Shown: positions 28,191-36,728 of the stretch, piece after piece
Layout: each line of letters starts with the position of its first letter
Position numbering within the stretch: the stretch's first letter is position 1
DNA from: DATMGU01 sp035555315
Lineage (GTDB): Bacteria; Pseudomonadota; Alphaproteobacteria; ATCC43930; CGMCC-115725
Length of the DNA: 59,345 bases
NCBI GenBank assembly: GCA_035555315.1
Contig: DATMGU010000130.1
Span: 1-59,345, forward strand
Direction: 5' to 3'
The notes under the pieces: generated by a model
Told to the model about the DNA's origin: nothing
What the model saw: only the letters and a program-made list of their open reading frames with translations
Databases searched by the model: none
Made by a program: the position numbers and the translations under genes

Positions 28191-31100
28191 GTGGCCAATG
28201 CGGATTTCATCCATCTGCGCGTGCACTCGGCCTATTCGCTGTCCGCGGGCGCGATCAAGCTCAAGGACCTGCCGAAGCTGTGCAAGCGCTCGAACATGCC
28301 GGCGGTGGCGGTCACTGATACGGGCAATCTGTTCGGCGCGCTCGAATACTCGCTCGCCTGCTCGGCGGAGGGTATTCAGCCGATCATCGGCTGTGAACTG
28401 GGTATAAGGCGGGTCGAACGCGACCAGAGGAACGGCACGGCGGCCCCGCCGGAACCTGTTGTGCTGCTGGTGCAGAACGCCGCCGGCTACCAGAATCTGC
28501 TGAAGCTGGTCAGCATGTCCTATATGGAGACCTCGGGCGGCGAGCCGCCGCAGGTCTCGCTCGCCGACCTCGAAGGCTTGAGCGGCGGTTTGCTGCTGCT
28601 GACCGGCGGCCCGGCGGGACCGGCCGGACGACTGCTCGCCGAGGGCCAGCGGGACGCCGCCGAGGCGTTGCTGCGCCGGCTGGCCGAGGCGTTTCCCGGC
28701 CGCCTCTATATCGAATTGCTGCGTCACGGCATGCCGGAGGAGGAGCGGATCGAGCCGGCGCTGGTCGATCTCGCCTATGAGCTGGATCTGCCGCTGGTCG
28801 CGACCAACAACTGCTTCTTCGGCGATCCGGAATTCTACGAGGCGCATGATGCGCTGCTGTGCATCGCCGACGGCACCACCGTGCAGACCGACCGGCGGCG
28901 GCGATTGACGCCCGACCACCATTTCAAATCACCAGCAGCGATGCGCGCGCTGTTCGCCGATCTGCCCGAAGCCTGCGACAACACGCTGGTCATCGCCCGG
29001 CGCTGCGCCTTCATGGTCAAGAAGCGCAAGCCGATCCTGCCGCCCTTCCCGGCGGAATCCGGCCGGCGCGAGCCCGAGGAACTGGCCCTGATGGCCCATG
29101 CCGGCCTGGATGATCGCCTGGCCAAGCAGGTCTTCAAGCCGGATTGGGACCAGGCGCTGCGGGATGAAACCGAGAAGCGCTATCGGGATCGACTGGTCTA
29201 CGAGTTGGGCGTCATCGACGCCATGGGCTATCCCGGCTACTTCCTGATCGTCGCCGATTTCATCCAATGGGCGAAGCGCCAGGACATCCCGGTCGGGCCG
29301 GGCCGCGGCTCGGGAGCGAGCTCGCTGGTCGCCTGGTCGCTGACCATCACCGATGTCGACCCGATCGCGCTGACGCTGATCTTCGAGCGCTTCCTCAATC
29401 CCGAGCGTATCTCGATGCCGGATTTCGACATCGATTTCTGCCAGGACCGGCGCGAGGAGGTGATCGACTACGTCCAGGGCAAATACGGCCGCGACCGGGT
29501 GGCGCAGATCATCACCTTCGGTAAGCTGCAGGCGCGCGCGGTGCTGCGCGATGTCGGCCGCGTGCTGGAAATGCCGTATGGCCAGATCGACCGCATCTGC
29601 AAGCTGGTGCCGAACAACCCGGCGAAGCCGGTCACCCTCCAACAGGCGATCGACAGCGACGAGACGCTGCAGCAGATGCGCGATCAGGACGAGGGGGTCG
29701 GCCGGCTGATCACCATCGCGCTGAAGCTCGAAGGCCTCTATCGCCACGCCTCGACCCATGCGGCGGGCGTGGTGATCGGCGATCGGCCGCTCAACGAGTT
29801 GGTGCCGCTCTACCGCGATCCGCGTTCGGAGATGCCGGTCACCCAGTTCAACATGAAGTATGTCGAGGATGCCGGGCTGGTGAAGTTCGACTTCCTCGGC
29901 CTCAAGACCCTGACGGTGCTGCAGCGCGCGGTCGAGCTGATCCGCGCGCGTGGCACGCCGATCGAGCTTACGACCCTGCCGCTCGATGACGGCAAGACCT
30001 TCGCGGCGCTCACCCGCGGCGACACGGTCGGCGTGTTCCAGTTCGAAGGCGCCGGCATGCGCGACCTGCTGAAAAAGCTGAAGCCGACCCAGTTCGAAGA
30101 CCTGATCGCGGTGGTCTCGCTTTATCGGCCGGGTCCGATGGACAGCATCCCGGATTACATCGCCCGCAAGCACGGGTTGGAGGCGCCGGATTATCTGCAC
30201 CCGACGATCGAGCATATCCTGAAGGAAACCTACGGGATCATGACCTATCAGGAGCAGGTGCTGCAGATCGCGCAGGTCATGGGCGGCTACAGCCTGGGCG
30301 CCGCCGATCTGCTGCGCCGCGCCATGGGCAAGAAGATCAAGTCGGAGATGGATAACGAGCGCGCCAAATTCGTGGCGGGCTCGACCGAGCGGGGGGTCAG
30401 CAAGGCGCTGGCCGATCACATCTTCGACCTGATGGCGAAGTTCGCCGGTTACGGCTTCAATAAAGGCCATGCCGCACCCTATGCGCTGCTGTCCTATCAG
30501 ACGGCCTATCTGAAGGCGAACCACCCCGTCGAATTCCTGGCGGCTTCGATGACCCTGGATCTCGGCAACACCGACAAGCTCAACGTCTTCCGACAGGAAC
30601 TGCAACGGGTCGGCATCAAGCTGCTGCCGCCGGACATCAACCGGTCGGGCGTCGATTTCACCGTCGAGGACACACCGGATGGCTCGGCCATCCGCTATGC
30701 GCTGGCCGCGATAAAGGGCGTCGGCGCGGAGGCGATGCGCAGCGTGATCGCCGAGCGGGACGCGCAGGGCCGCTTCGCCGATCTATTCGATCTCGCCCAG
30801 CGGGTCGACGCCAAGAGCTTCAACAAGCGGCAATATGAGGGGCTGGCCAAGGCGGGCGCGTTCGACGGCTTGAATCCGAACCGGGCGCAGAGCGTCGCCG
30901 CCGGCGATCTGGTGCTGCGCCACGCCGCCGCCGCCGCCGCCGAGCGGAACAGCCAGCAAGTGAGCCTCTTTGGCGGCGATGCCGGGACATTGCCGCAACC
31001 GGCGCTGCCGGCCCATGCGGATTGGGCGCCGGTCGACCGTCTGCAGCAGGAATTCGAGGCGATCGGCTTCTACCTGTCGGCCCATCCGCTCGACCCCTAT

Positions 31101-31664
31101 CAGGCGGCGCTGAAGCGATTGGGCGCCGTGCCGTTCGCCCAGTTGCAAGCCCGGGTCGGTCATGGCGGCCCGACCCGCTTCAAGCTCGCCGGCATCGTGG
31201 TCGGTCGCAAGGAACGCACCTCGGCTAAGGGAAGCCGCTTCGCTTTCGTGCAGATGTCCGACCTTACGGGGATGTTCGAGGTGACCTTGTTCTCTGAGAT
31301 CCTGAACCAATCTCGCGGGCTGCTGGATAGTGGCGTGCCGGTGGTGGTCACGGTCGATATCCGGCCGGAGGATGAGTCGCTGCGCCTCACCGCGCTGGCG
31401 ATCGACAGCCTGGATGACCTCGCCTCGCTCAACGCCCCCGGCTTCAAGGTGTTCTTCGAGACCGAGGCGGCGCTGCCCAGCCTGTTGAGCGTGCTGGGCC
31501 GCGATCAGGCTCCCACCAATGGGCGAGGCGGGGCGATGCGGCTGGTGGTGGCCGATGACGACCGGGAGATCGAGATCGCCCTACCTGGCACCTATCGGAT
31601 CGGCGCTCAGATGCGGGCGGCGATGAAGGCGATCCCCGGCGTGGTCGAGGTGCACGATCTTTAG
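28191..31664 (+). CDS. dnaE: DNA polymerase III subunit alpha
   Basis: DnaE is the catalytic alpha subunit of the replicative DNA polymerase. The 1157-residue product begins with the PHP domain (FIHLRVHSAYSLSAGAIKLKDL). The palm carries the catalytic aspartates Asp411 and Asp413 in PDFDIDFCQDRR and Asp567 in KFDFLGLKTL; the spacing of 154 between the last two equals that of E. coli. The Gly-rich GPGRGSGASSLVAWSL, the helix-hairpin-helix region, and a C-terminal OB domain (FKLAGIVVGRKERTSAKGSRFAF) follow. GTG 28191, with GGGAAGGA eight bases upstream, is chosen as start. An ATG at 28110 would add 27 residues unlike the family and overlaps lolD. Confidence 0.96.
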   Translation: MANADFIHLRVHSAYSLSAGAIKLKDLPKLCKRSNMPAVAVTDTGNLFGALEYSLACSAEGIQPIIGCELGIRRVERDQRNGTAAPPEPVVLLVQNAAGYQNLLKLVSMSYMETSGGEPPQVSLADLEGLSGGLLLLTGGPAGPAGRLLAEGQRDAAEALLRRLAEAFPGRLYIELLRHGMPEEERIEPALVDLAYELDLPLVATNNCFFGDPEFYEAHDALLCIADGTTVQTDRRRRLTPDHHFKSPAAMRALFADLPEACDNTLVIARRCAFMVKKRKPILPPFPAESGRREPEELALMAHAGLDDRLAKQVFKPDWDQALRDETEKRYRDRLVYELGVIDAMGYPGYFLIVADFIQWAKRQDIPVGPGRGSGASSLVAWSLTITDVDPIALTLIFERFLNPERISMPDFDIDFCQDRREEVIDYVQGKYGRDRVAQIITFGKLQARAVLRDVGRVLEMPYGQIDRICKLVPNNPAKPVTLQQAIDSDETLQQMRDQDEGVGRLITIALKLEGLYRHASTHAAGVVIGDRPLNELVPLYRDPRSEMPVTQFNMKYVEDAGLVKFDFLGLKTLTVLQRAVELIRARGTPIELTTLPLDDGKTFAALTRGDTVGVFQFEGAGMRDLLKKLKPTQFEDLIAVVSLYRPGPMDSIPDYIARKHGLEAPDYLHPTIEHILKETYGIMTYQEQVLQIAQVMGGYSLGAADLLRRAMGKKIKSEMDNERAKFVAGSTERGVSKALADHIFDLMAKFAGYGFNKGHAAPYALLSYQTAYLKANHPVEFLAASMTLDLGNTDKLNVFRQELQRVGIKLLPPDINRSGVDFTVEDTPDGSAIRYALAAIKGVGAEAMRSVIAERDAQGRFADLFDLAQRVDAKSFNKRQYEGLAKAGAFDGLNPNRAQSVAAGDLVLRHAAAAAAERNSQQVSLFGGDAGTLPQPALPAHADWAPVDRLQQEFEAIGFYLSAHPLDPYQAALKRLGAVPFAQLQARVGHGGPTRFKLAGIVVGRKERTSAKGSRFAFVQMSDLTGMFEVTLFSEILNQSRGLLDSGVPVVVTVDIRPEDESLRLTALAIDSLDDLASLNAPGFKVFFETEAALPSLLSVLGRDQAPTNGRGGAMRLVVADDDREIEIALPGTYRIGAQMRAAMKAIPGVVEVHDL

Positions 31665-31740
31665 ACGCGTCCCTCCAGCCATGGCGAAAGAGATGACGGG
31701 GATGCTCCCGATTTTCGCGAGACCGCTTCCAGCGGAACAT

Positions 31741-31769
31741 AATATGAAAAAATACGAATTTCTCATATT
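31741..31769 (+). promoter_or_regulatory. Palindromic operator candidate of the parD-like gene
   Basis: AATATGA (31741-31747) and TCATATT (31763-31769) form a perfect 7-bp inverted repeat, with further near-symmetry inward (AAA/TTT). It is AT-rich in a GC-rich genome and lies 15 bp before the antitoxin ATG. ParD-type antitoxins bind such palindromes in their own promoter, so autoregulation is the likely role. Confidence 0.5.
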
Positions 31770-31784
31770 GATGGGAGGGTCATT

Positions 31785-32048
31785 ATGAACATTTCGATCT
31801 CCCTCACGCCTGAGCTGGTCGGTCTCATCAAGGCCAAGGTGGAGTCCGGTCGATACACGTCGACCAGCGAAGTTGTGCGTGAAGCATTGCGATTACTGGA
31901 GCGCAACGACGAGCGTGAGATGCAGACGCGTGCCCGCTTGCGCGAGGCTTGGGATGACGGCCTAGCGAGCGGTGATGCCGGGCCGATCGACTTCGCAGAG
32001 CTGAAAGCGCAGGCGCGCAAGCGGCTGACGAAACCAACCAAGGAATAG
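31785..32048 (+). CDS. ParD-family antitoxin, ribbon-helix-helix
   Basis: 87-residue protein. Residues 1-42 (ISISLTPELVGLIKAKVESG, YTSTSEVVREALRLLE) have the ribbon-helix-helix DNA-binding pattern of ParD/CC2985 antitoxins. The charged C-terminal half would wrap a ParE toxin. A GGGAGG ribosome site lies seven bases before the ATG. A ParE-like reading frame follows one base later but is broken, so this antitoxin looks orphaned. It probably binds the palindrome upstream. Codon use is close to that of its neighbours. The pair sits in the gap between dnaE and rpsB. Confidence 0.85.
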   Translation: MNISISLTPELVGLIKAKVESGRYTSTSEVVREALRLLERNDEREMQTRARLREAWDDGLASGDAGPIDFAELKAQARKRLTKPTKE

Positions 32049-32049
32049 C

Positions 32050-32394
32050 GTGGCACAGCTTCGCCATACCAGGCTTGCGCGGGCCGATCTGCTGGACATC
32101 TAGGGGATAATTGCCACCGAAAATTCGACGGCGGCGGACCGGCTTTACGATCGGCTTGAGGCACGCATACAAATATTTACGCGTTGGCCCGAAACTGGTG
32201 CTGCCTGCCCCTGGATTGCTCCCGACGCGAGAATGCTGGTCGAAGGGCGCTATCTGATCCTCTACCGCTTGATTTCGCAGGATGTCCGAAGAGCCGCCGA
32301 ACAGTCGCCGGAGGCCGCAATCCAGCCGCGGCGAAACCGACGGCGGCGAAGCCCGTCGCAGCGAAGTCTTGCAAATCCGCGCTCAAGCTCCTAA
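32050..32394 (+). pseudogene. ParE-like toxin, interrupted by an in-frame stop
   Basis: Read from GTG 32050, the frame gives AQLRHTRLARADLLDI, then TAG at 32101-32103 (codon 18), where ParE relatives usually have Trp. It continues as GIIATENSTAADRLYDRLE.. and MLVEGRYLILYRLISQDV, the known ParE core (plasmid-stabilisation fold) including the conserved arginines. After about 32280 the normal C-terminus (VVHGARDL-type) is lost and low-complexity Arg-rich sequence runs to a stop at 32394. Both the stop and the missing end argue for a dead toxin. A single TAG-to-TGG change would reopen the frame but would not restore the tail. Confidence 0.8.
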
Positions 32395-32532
32395 TACCTC
32401 GCAGCGTTAGAACCCTAACTTCTCACGCGGGATTGCAGTCCCCTCGGCCAAAGCGCCGGCGGGACCGCTCCGGTGTCCTCGTTTTCGAGGGCTAACTTCC
32501 CGCGGCGGCTCAACCGGAATAGGAAGATACTT

Positions 32533-33357
32533 ATGGCGATACCTGATTTCACGATGCGTCAGCTCCTCGAAGCCGGCGTGCATTTCGGCCATCACACGCG
32601 GCGCTGGAACCCGAAAATGGCGCCGTTTCTGTTCGGCGTGCGCAACAACGTGCACATCATCGATCTCGAGCAGACCGTGCCCATGCTGCACCGGGCTATG
32701 ACCGCCGTGCGCGATACGGTCGCCGGTGGCGGGCGTGTGCTGTTCGTCGGCACCAAGCGCCAGGCGCAGGAGCCGATCGCCGCCGCCGCCAAGCGCTGCG
32801 GCCAGTACTATGTCAATCATCGTTGGCTCGGCGGCATGCTGACCAACTTCAAGACGATTTCCCTGTCGATCCGCCGGCTGCGCGAGTTCGATGAGAAGAT
32901 CAACCAGCCGGCCTCGGGCCTCACCAAGCGCGAGCTGCTCGAACTCACCCGCGACCGCGACAAGCTGGAGCGCGCGCTGGGTGGCATCAAGGAGATGGGC
33001 GGGTTGCCCGACCTGATCTTCATCATCGACACCAACAAGGAAGCAATCGCCATCGAAGAGGCCAACCGGCTCAACATTCCGGTCGCGGCGATCCTCGACA
33101 GCAATTCGTCGCCGGATGGGGTTACCTTCCCGGTCCCCGGCAATGACGATGCGATGCGGGCGATCCATACCTATTGCGATCTGATCTCGGGTTCGGTCCT
33201 GGCCGGCATTCAGGCCGAGCTGACCGCCTCTGGCGTCGATGTCGGCGAAGCCGACGAAATCGGCGAGGAGTTCCCGGTCGACGAGATCGCGTCGGAAGTG
33301 ATCGCCGAAACGGTCGTCGAGCCGGTTGCCGAGGCCGCCGAGCAGGTTTCCGCGTAA
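32533..33357 (+). CDS. rpsB: 30S ribosomal protein S2
   Basis: S2 binds the head-body hinge of the 30S subunit. The 274-residue product starts MAIPDFTMRQLLEAGVHFGHHTRRWNPKM, the family's N-terminus. It also contains LFVGTKRQAQEPIAAAAKRCGQYYVNHRWLGGMLTNF, LPDLIFIIDTNKEAIAIEEA and NSSPDGVTFPVPGNDDAMRAI. The tail from about 240 is acidic (GEADEIGEEFPVDEIASE), common in alphaproteobacteria. ATG 32533 follows an AGGAAGA ribosome site. A strong terminator follows, so rpsB and tsf are separated by at least partial termination. Confidence 0.97.
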   Translation: MAIPDFTMRQLLEAGVHFGHHTRRWNPKMAPFLFGVRNNVHIIDLEQTVPMLHRAMTAVRDTVAGGGRVLFVGTKRQAQEPIAAAAKRCGQYYVNHRWLGGMLTNFKTISLSIRRLREFDEKINQPASGLTKRELLELTRDRDKLERALGGIKEMGGLPDLIFIIDTNKEAIAIEEANRLNIPVAAILDSNSSPDGVTFPVPGNDDAMRAIHTYCDLISGSVLAGIQAELTASGVDVGEADEIGEEFPVDEIASEVIAETVVEPVAEAAEQVSA

Positions 33358-33406
33358 CCTCCGATCAGTGTGGCGGCGGTTTTCGAACTGCCGCGATGCG
33401 ATGAAC

Positions 33407-33455
33407 GCGGCGGCGTCGGCGATCTTGATGGATGGCCGACGCCGCCGCTTTTTTT
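33407..33455 (+). terminator. Strong Rho-independent terminator after rpsB
   Basis: A perfect 14-bp stem (GCGGCGGCGTCGGC 33407-33420, complement 33435-33448) around a 14-nt loop is followed directly by seven T residues (33449-33455). It is the strongest terminator in the window. As rpsB and tsf are usually co-transcribed, it may act as an attenuator that lowers tsf relative to rpsB. Confidence 0.9.
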
Positions 33456-33476
33456 AACGGCCGTGTCTTGGACGGC

Positions 33477-33594
33477 CGCTATTGTTCACATGCCGCGCCC
33501 CCGGGCGCTATTGTTCAACCGGTCGCTGCCCCAAGGGGCGCGGCCCCTGTCATTGATCTGGTACGCGCGCCCGAGGGGCGGTTCCGGATTGTTC
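33477..33594 (+). repeat. Repeated CGCTATTGTTCA elements before tsf
   Basis: CGCTATTGTTCA occurs at 33477-33488 and again at 33506-33517, 29 bp apart. The shorter core ATTGTTC recurs at 33588-33594, just before the tsf ribosome site. The copies lie between the rpsB terminator and tsf, where a tsf promoter is needed. They may be regulator sites or chance; no partner is known. Confidence 0.4.
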
Positions 33595-33607
33595 GAGGAG
33601 ACGAGCC

Positions 33608-34537
33608 ATGGCTGAAATCACCGCGGCCCTTGTCAAGGATCTGCGCGAGAAGACCGGCGCGGGCATGATGGATTGCAAGCGCGCGCTGACCGAGAGCGGC
33701 GGCGAGATCGAGGCCGCGATCGATTGGCTGCGCAAGAAGGGCCTCGCCGCCGCGGCCAAGAAGGCGAGCCGGGTGGCGTCCGAGGGTCTGGTCGCGGTGA
33801 TGACCGCCGGCACGATCGGCGCCGCCGTCGAGGTGAACTCAGAAACGGATTTCGTCGCCCGCAACGAGGCGTTCCAGGAACTGGTGCGCGGCATCGTCGA
33901 GGCGGCTGTGCAGCATGGCGGCGATGTCGAGGTGCTGAAGGGCCTGCATCTGCCGGTGTTCGATCGCACGATCGACGCCCACCTCACCCATCTTGTGGCG
34001 ACGATCGGCGAGAACATGAACCTGCGCCGCGCGGAGCACCTGACGGTGCGGCATGGCGCCGTGGTTGGCTATGTGCATAACCCCGTTGCCCCCGGTCTCG
34101 GCAAGATCGGCGTGCTGGTGGCGCTGGAATCGGAGGCGGATGACGCCGCCCTGCAGGCGCTTGGCCGCCAATTGGCCATGCATGTCGCGGCGGCGGCGCC
34201 GGAATACCTCGACATCACCTCGGTCGATCCGGCGGCCCTCGACCGCGAGCGCGATATCCTGAAGGAACAGGCACGCGCCAGCGGCAAGCCCGAGGCGATC
34301 ATCGACAAGATGGTCGAGGGCCGGCTCCGGAAATTCTACGAGGAAGTGGTCCTCTTGGAACAGGTCTACGTCATCGATGGCGAGACGCGCATCGCCAAGG
34401 TCGTCGAAAACGCGGCGAAGGCCGCGGGCAAGCCGATCGCGCTCACCGGCTTCACCCGGATGAAGCTCGGCGAGGGCATCGAGAAGGAAATCCAGGATTT
34501 CGCCGCCGAAGTCGCGGCGACGCTGGGCACCGTCTAA
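33608..34537 (+). CDS. tsf: Elongation factor Ts
   Basis: EF-Ts exchanges GDP for GTP on EF-Tu. The 309-residue product has the N-terminal UBA-like domain (AALVKDLREKTGAGMMDCKRALTES with the TGAGMMDCK signature), then the core with NSETDFVARNEAFQ, the motif that contacts EF-Tu, and the C-terminal module (LLEQVYVIDGETRIAKVV). An AGGAGACGAGCC ribosome region precedes the ATG. A terminator hairpin follows 19 bp after the stop. Confidence 0.97.
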   Translation: MAEITAALVKDLREKTGAGMMDCKRALTESGGEIEAAIDWLRKKGLAAAAKKASRVASEGLVAVMTAGTIGAAVEVNSETDFVARNEAFQELVRGIVEAAVQHGGDVEVLKGLHLPVFDRTIDAHLTHLVATIGENMNLRRAEHLTVRHGAVVGYVHNPVAPGLGKIGVLVALESEADDAALQALGRQLAMHVAAAAPEYLDITSVDPAALDRERDILKEQARASGKPEAIIDKMVEGRLRKFYEEVVLLEQVYVIDGETRIAKVVENAAKAAGKPIALTGFTRMKLGEGIEKEIQDFAAEVAATLGTV

Positions 34538-34556
34538 CGTCAAGCCACCGAGACTG

Positions 34557-34590
34557 AAAGCCGATGCCGGTCGAACGGCATCGGCTTTCG
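34557..34590 (+). terminator. Terminator hairpin after tsf
   Basis: AAAGCCGATGCCG (34557-34569) pairs over 13 bp with CGGCATCGGCTTT (34576-34588) around the loop GTCGAA. The T tract is short (CTTTCG), but the stem with A-rich and T-rich flanks is typical of a terminator. Confidence 0.8.
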
Positions 34591-34696
34591 TTGGGGGCTT
34601 TCATGTCGGATTCTCGTTTCGGGTTTGCCTCCGCCGGGTGGCCGCAGTATCACAAGGGCATCGTTTTCCCCGTCTCGAAAGGTCGAAACGCAGCCC

Positions 34697-35425
34697 ATGG
34701 CGTCGAGCCTCGCCTATCAGCGTGTCCTCATGAAACTGTCGGGCGAGGCCCTGATGGGAGACCGGGAATTCGGCTTGGATCCGGCGCTGGTCCTGCGTAT
34801 TGCCGAGGAGGTGAAAAGCGTCATCGATCTCGGCATCGAGGTGTGCCTGGTGATCGGCGGCGGCAACATCTTTCGCGGTATCTCCGGCGCCGCCGCGGGC
34901 ATGGAACGGGCGACGGCCGATTACATGGGCATGCTCGCCACCGTCATCAATTCGCTGGCCATGCAATCGGCGCTCGAGCGCGTCGGCGTCATGACGCGGG
35001 TGCAGTCGGCGATTTCGATGCAATCGGTTTGCGAACCCTATATCCGCCGCCGCGCGATCCGGCATATGGAGAAGGGCAGGGTGGTGATCTTCGCCGCCGG
35101 CACGGGCAACCCGTTCTTCACGACCGATACCGCGGCGGCATTGCGTGCCTCCGAGATGAACTGCGATGCGTTGCTGAAGGCGACGAAAGTCGATGGCGTC
35201 TATTCGGCCGATCCGAATAAAATTGCCAGCGCGACACGCTACGAGCGATTGACGTATATGGATGTGCTATCCCAGGACCTTAAAGTGATGGATGCTTCGG
35301 CGATTTCGCTCGCGCGGGAAAACCAGATCCCGATTCTGGTTTTTTCGCTGCATAAACCGGGCGGTTTCGCCGATGTTGTTTCCGGCCGCGGCTTTTACAC
35401 GATCATCACCGAACCAGAGGCTTGA
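34697..35425 (+). CDS. pyrH: UMP kinase
   Basis: PyrH phosphorylates UMP to UDP; the bacterial hexameric enzyme belongs to the amino acid kinase fold and is usually controlled by GTP and UTP. Family motifs are RVLMKLSGEALMGDREFGLD, VCLVIGGGNIFRGISGAAAGM, RATADYMGMLATVINSLAMQSALE, and FAAGTGNPFFTTDTAAALRA. The start ATG 34697 (MASSLAYQRVL) gives 242 residues; the 24 codons of open frame upstream are unlike the family. frr begins 5 bp after the stop. Confidence 0.97.
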   Translation: MASSLAYQRVLMKLSGEALMGDREFGLDPALVLRIAEEVKSVIDLGIEVCLVIGGGNIFRGISGAAAGMERATADYMGMLATVINSLAMQSALERVGVMTRVQSAISMQSVCEPYIRRRAIRHMEKGRVVIFAAGTGNPFFTTDTAAALRASEMNCDALLKATKVDGVYSADPNKIASATRYERLTYMDVLSQDLKVMDASAISLARENQIPILVFSLHKPGGFADVVSGRGFYTIITEPEA

Positions 35426-35430
35426 GTACC

Positions 35431-35988
35431 GTGTCCGATGCGATCACCAAGGATCTGCGCCGCCGGATGGATGGCGCGCTAGAGGTTCTCCGTAAGGAGT
35501 TCGCGGGATTGCGCACCGGTCGCGCCTCCGCGAACCTGCTCGATCCGATTACCGTCGAGGCCTATGGCAGCACCATGCCGCTTAACCAGGTGGCGACCGT
35601 CACCGTGCCCGAGCCGCGCATGATAACGGTCCAGGTCTGGGACCGTGCCATGGTGAAGTCGGTCGAGAAGGCGATCCGCGATGCCGGGTTGGGGCTCAAT
35701 CCGCAGGGCGACGGCCAGATGGTGCGTGTGCCGATTCCCGACCTGAACGAGGAACGGCGCCGGGAGTTGGTCAAGATCGCGAACAAATACAGCGAGCAGG
35801 CGCGCATTTCGATCCGCAACGTCCGGCGCGACGGCCTCGACGTGCTGAAGCGTCAAGAAAAGGATGGCGAAATCACCGAGGATGATCAACGCCGAGTAGC
35901 CGCCGAGATCCAGGCGCTGACCGATGATTTCATCAAGAAGGTGGATGACGCCTTCGCAGCGAAGGACCGGGAGATCCTGCAGGTTTGA
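35431..35988 (+). CDS. frr: Ribosome-recycling factor
   Basis: RRF splits post-termination ribosomes together with EF-G. The three-helix-bundle domain includes RRMDGALEVLRKEFAGLRTGRASANLL and NPQGDGQMVRVPIPDLNEERRRELVK. GTG 35431 is chosen because AGAGG lies ten bases upstream, and it gives 185 residues, the classical length. A TTG at 35422 would add three residues but leaves no room for a ribosome site. The pyrH-frr pair is almost universal. Confidence 0.95.
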   Translation: MSDAITKDLRRRMDGALEVLRKEFAGLRTGRASANLLDPITVEAYGSTMPLNQVATVTVPEPRMITVQVWDRAMVKSVEKAIRDAGLGLNPQGDGQMVRVPIPDLNEERRRELVKIANKYSEQARISIRNVRRDGLDVLKRQEKDGEITEDDQRRVAAEIQALTDDFIKKVDDAFAAKDREILQV

Positions 35989-35993
35989 CCGCC

Positions 35994-36728
35994 ATGGATG
36001 GGCTGCCCGAGCATCGTCCGGCTCCGCCGGTTCACGTCGCCATCATCATGGACGGCAATGGTCGCTGGGCCAAGGCGCGTGGCCTGCCGCGCATCGCGGG
36101 CCATCGCCGCGGTGCCGACGCGGTGCGCCGCAGCGTCCGCGCGGCGGCCGAACTGGGCGTCTCCTATCTGACGCTGTTCGGCTTTTCCTCCGAGAATTGG
36201 CGTCGGCCGCTCGCCGAGGTCGAGGATCTGATGGGGCTGCTCAGGCTCTATCTGCGCAGCGAGATCGCCGAACTGCACCAGAACGGCGTCAGGCTGCGGG
36301 TTATCGGCCAGCGCGGGCGGCTGTCCGAGGATATCCGCCGGCTGATCGAGAATGCCGAGCAACTGACCGCCGGCAACACCTCGCTCAACCTGACGATCGC
36401 CTTGAGCTATGGCGGTCGCGACGAGATCGTGCACGCCGCCCGCGCCGCGGCCGAGGCGGTCTTGGCCGGAAAGCTCGCGGCCGAGGCGATCAACGAGGAC
36501 AGTTTCGCCGGGTTTTTGCTGACCCGCGATCTCCCGGACCCGGATCTGCTGATCCGCACCAGTGGGGAAAAGCGTGTCAGCAATTTCATGCTGTGGCAGA
36601 CTGCTTACGCCGAATTCGTGTTTCTCGACACGTTGTGGCCGGATTTCAGCAAAGAAGATTTCGAGTTGGCTCTCCAGGAATACCATGGACGAGAACGCCG
36701 CTTCGGCGCGTCCGTCAGCACCCGCTAG
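35994..36728 (+). CDS. uppS: Isoprenyl transferase (undecaprenyl diphosphate synthase)
   Basis: UppS condenses isopentenyl diphosphate units in cis to make the C55 carrier lipid for peptidoglycan and O-antigen. The signature HVAIIMDGNGRWAKARGLPR carries the catalytic Asp20. GHRRGADAVR, LFGFSSENWRRP and the C-terminal RTSGEKRVSNFMLWQTAYAEFVF complete the family pattern. ATG 35994 gives 244 residues. The frame also has a TTG at 35985 overlapping the frr stop, which is a less likely start. The 3' end overlaps cdsA by 44 bp. Confidence 0.95.
   Translation: MDGLPEHRPAPPVHVAIIMDGNGRWAKARGLPRIAGHRRGADAVRRSVRAAAELGVSYLTLFGFSSENWRRPLAEVEDLMGLLRLYLRSEIAELHQNGVRLRVIGQRGRLSEDIRRLIENAEQLTAGNTSLNLTIALSYGGRDEIVHAARAAAEAVLAGKLAAEAINEDSFAGFLLTRDLPDPDLLIRTSGEKRVSNFMLWQTAYAEFVFLDTLWPDFSKEDFELALQEYHGRERRFGASVSTR

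Noticed and set aside
28929..30605. 558-codon open frame antisense to dnaE
   Set aside because: Shadow of dnaE; no motif, no ribosome site, biased composition.
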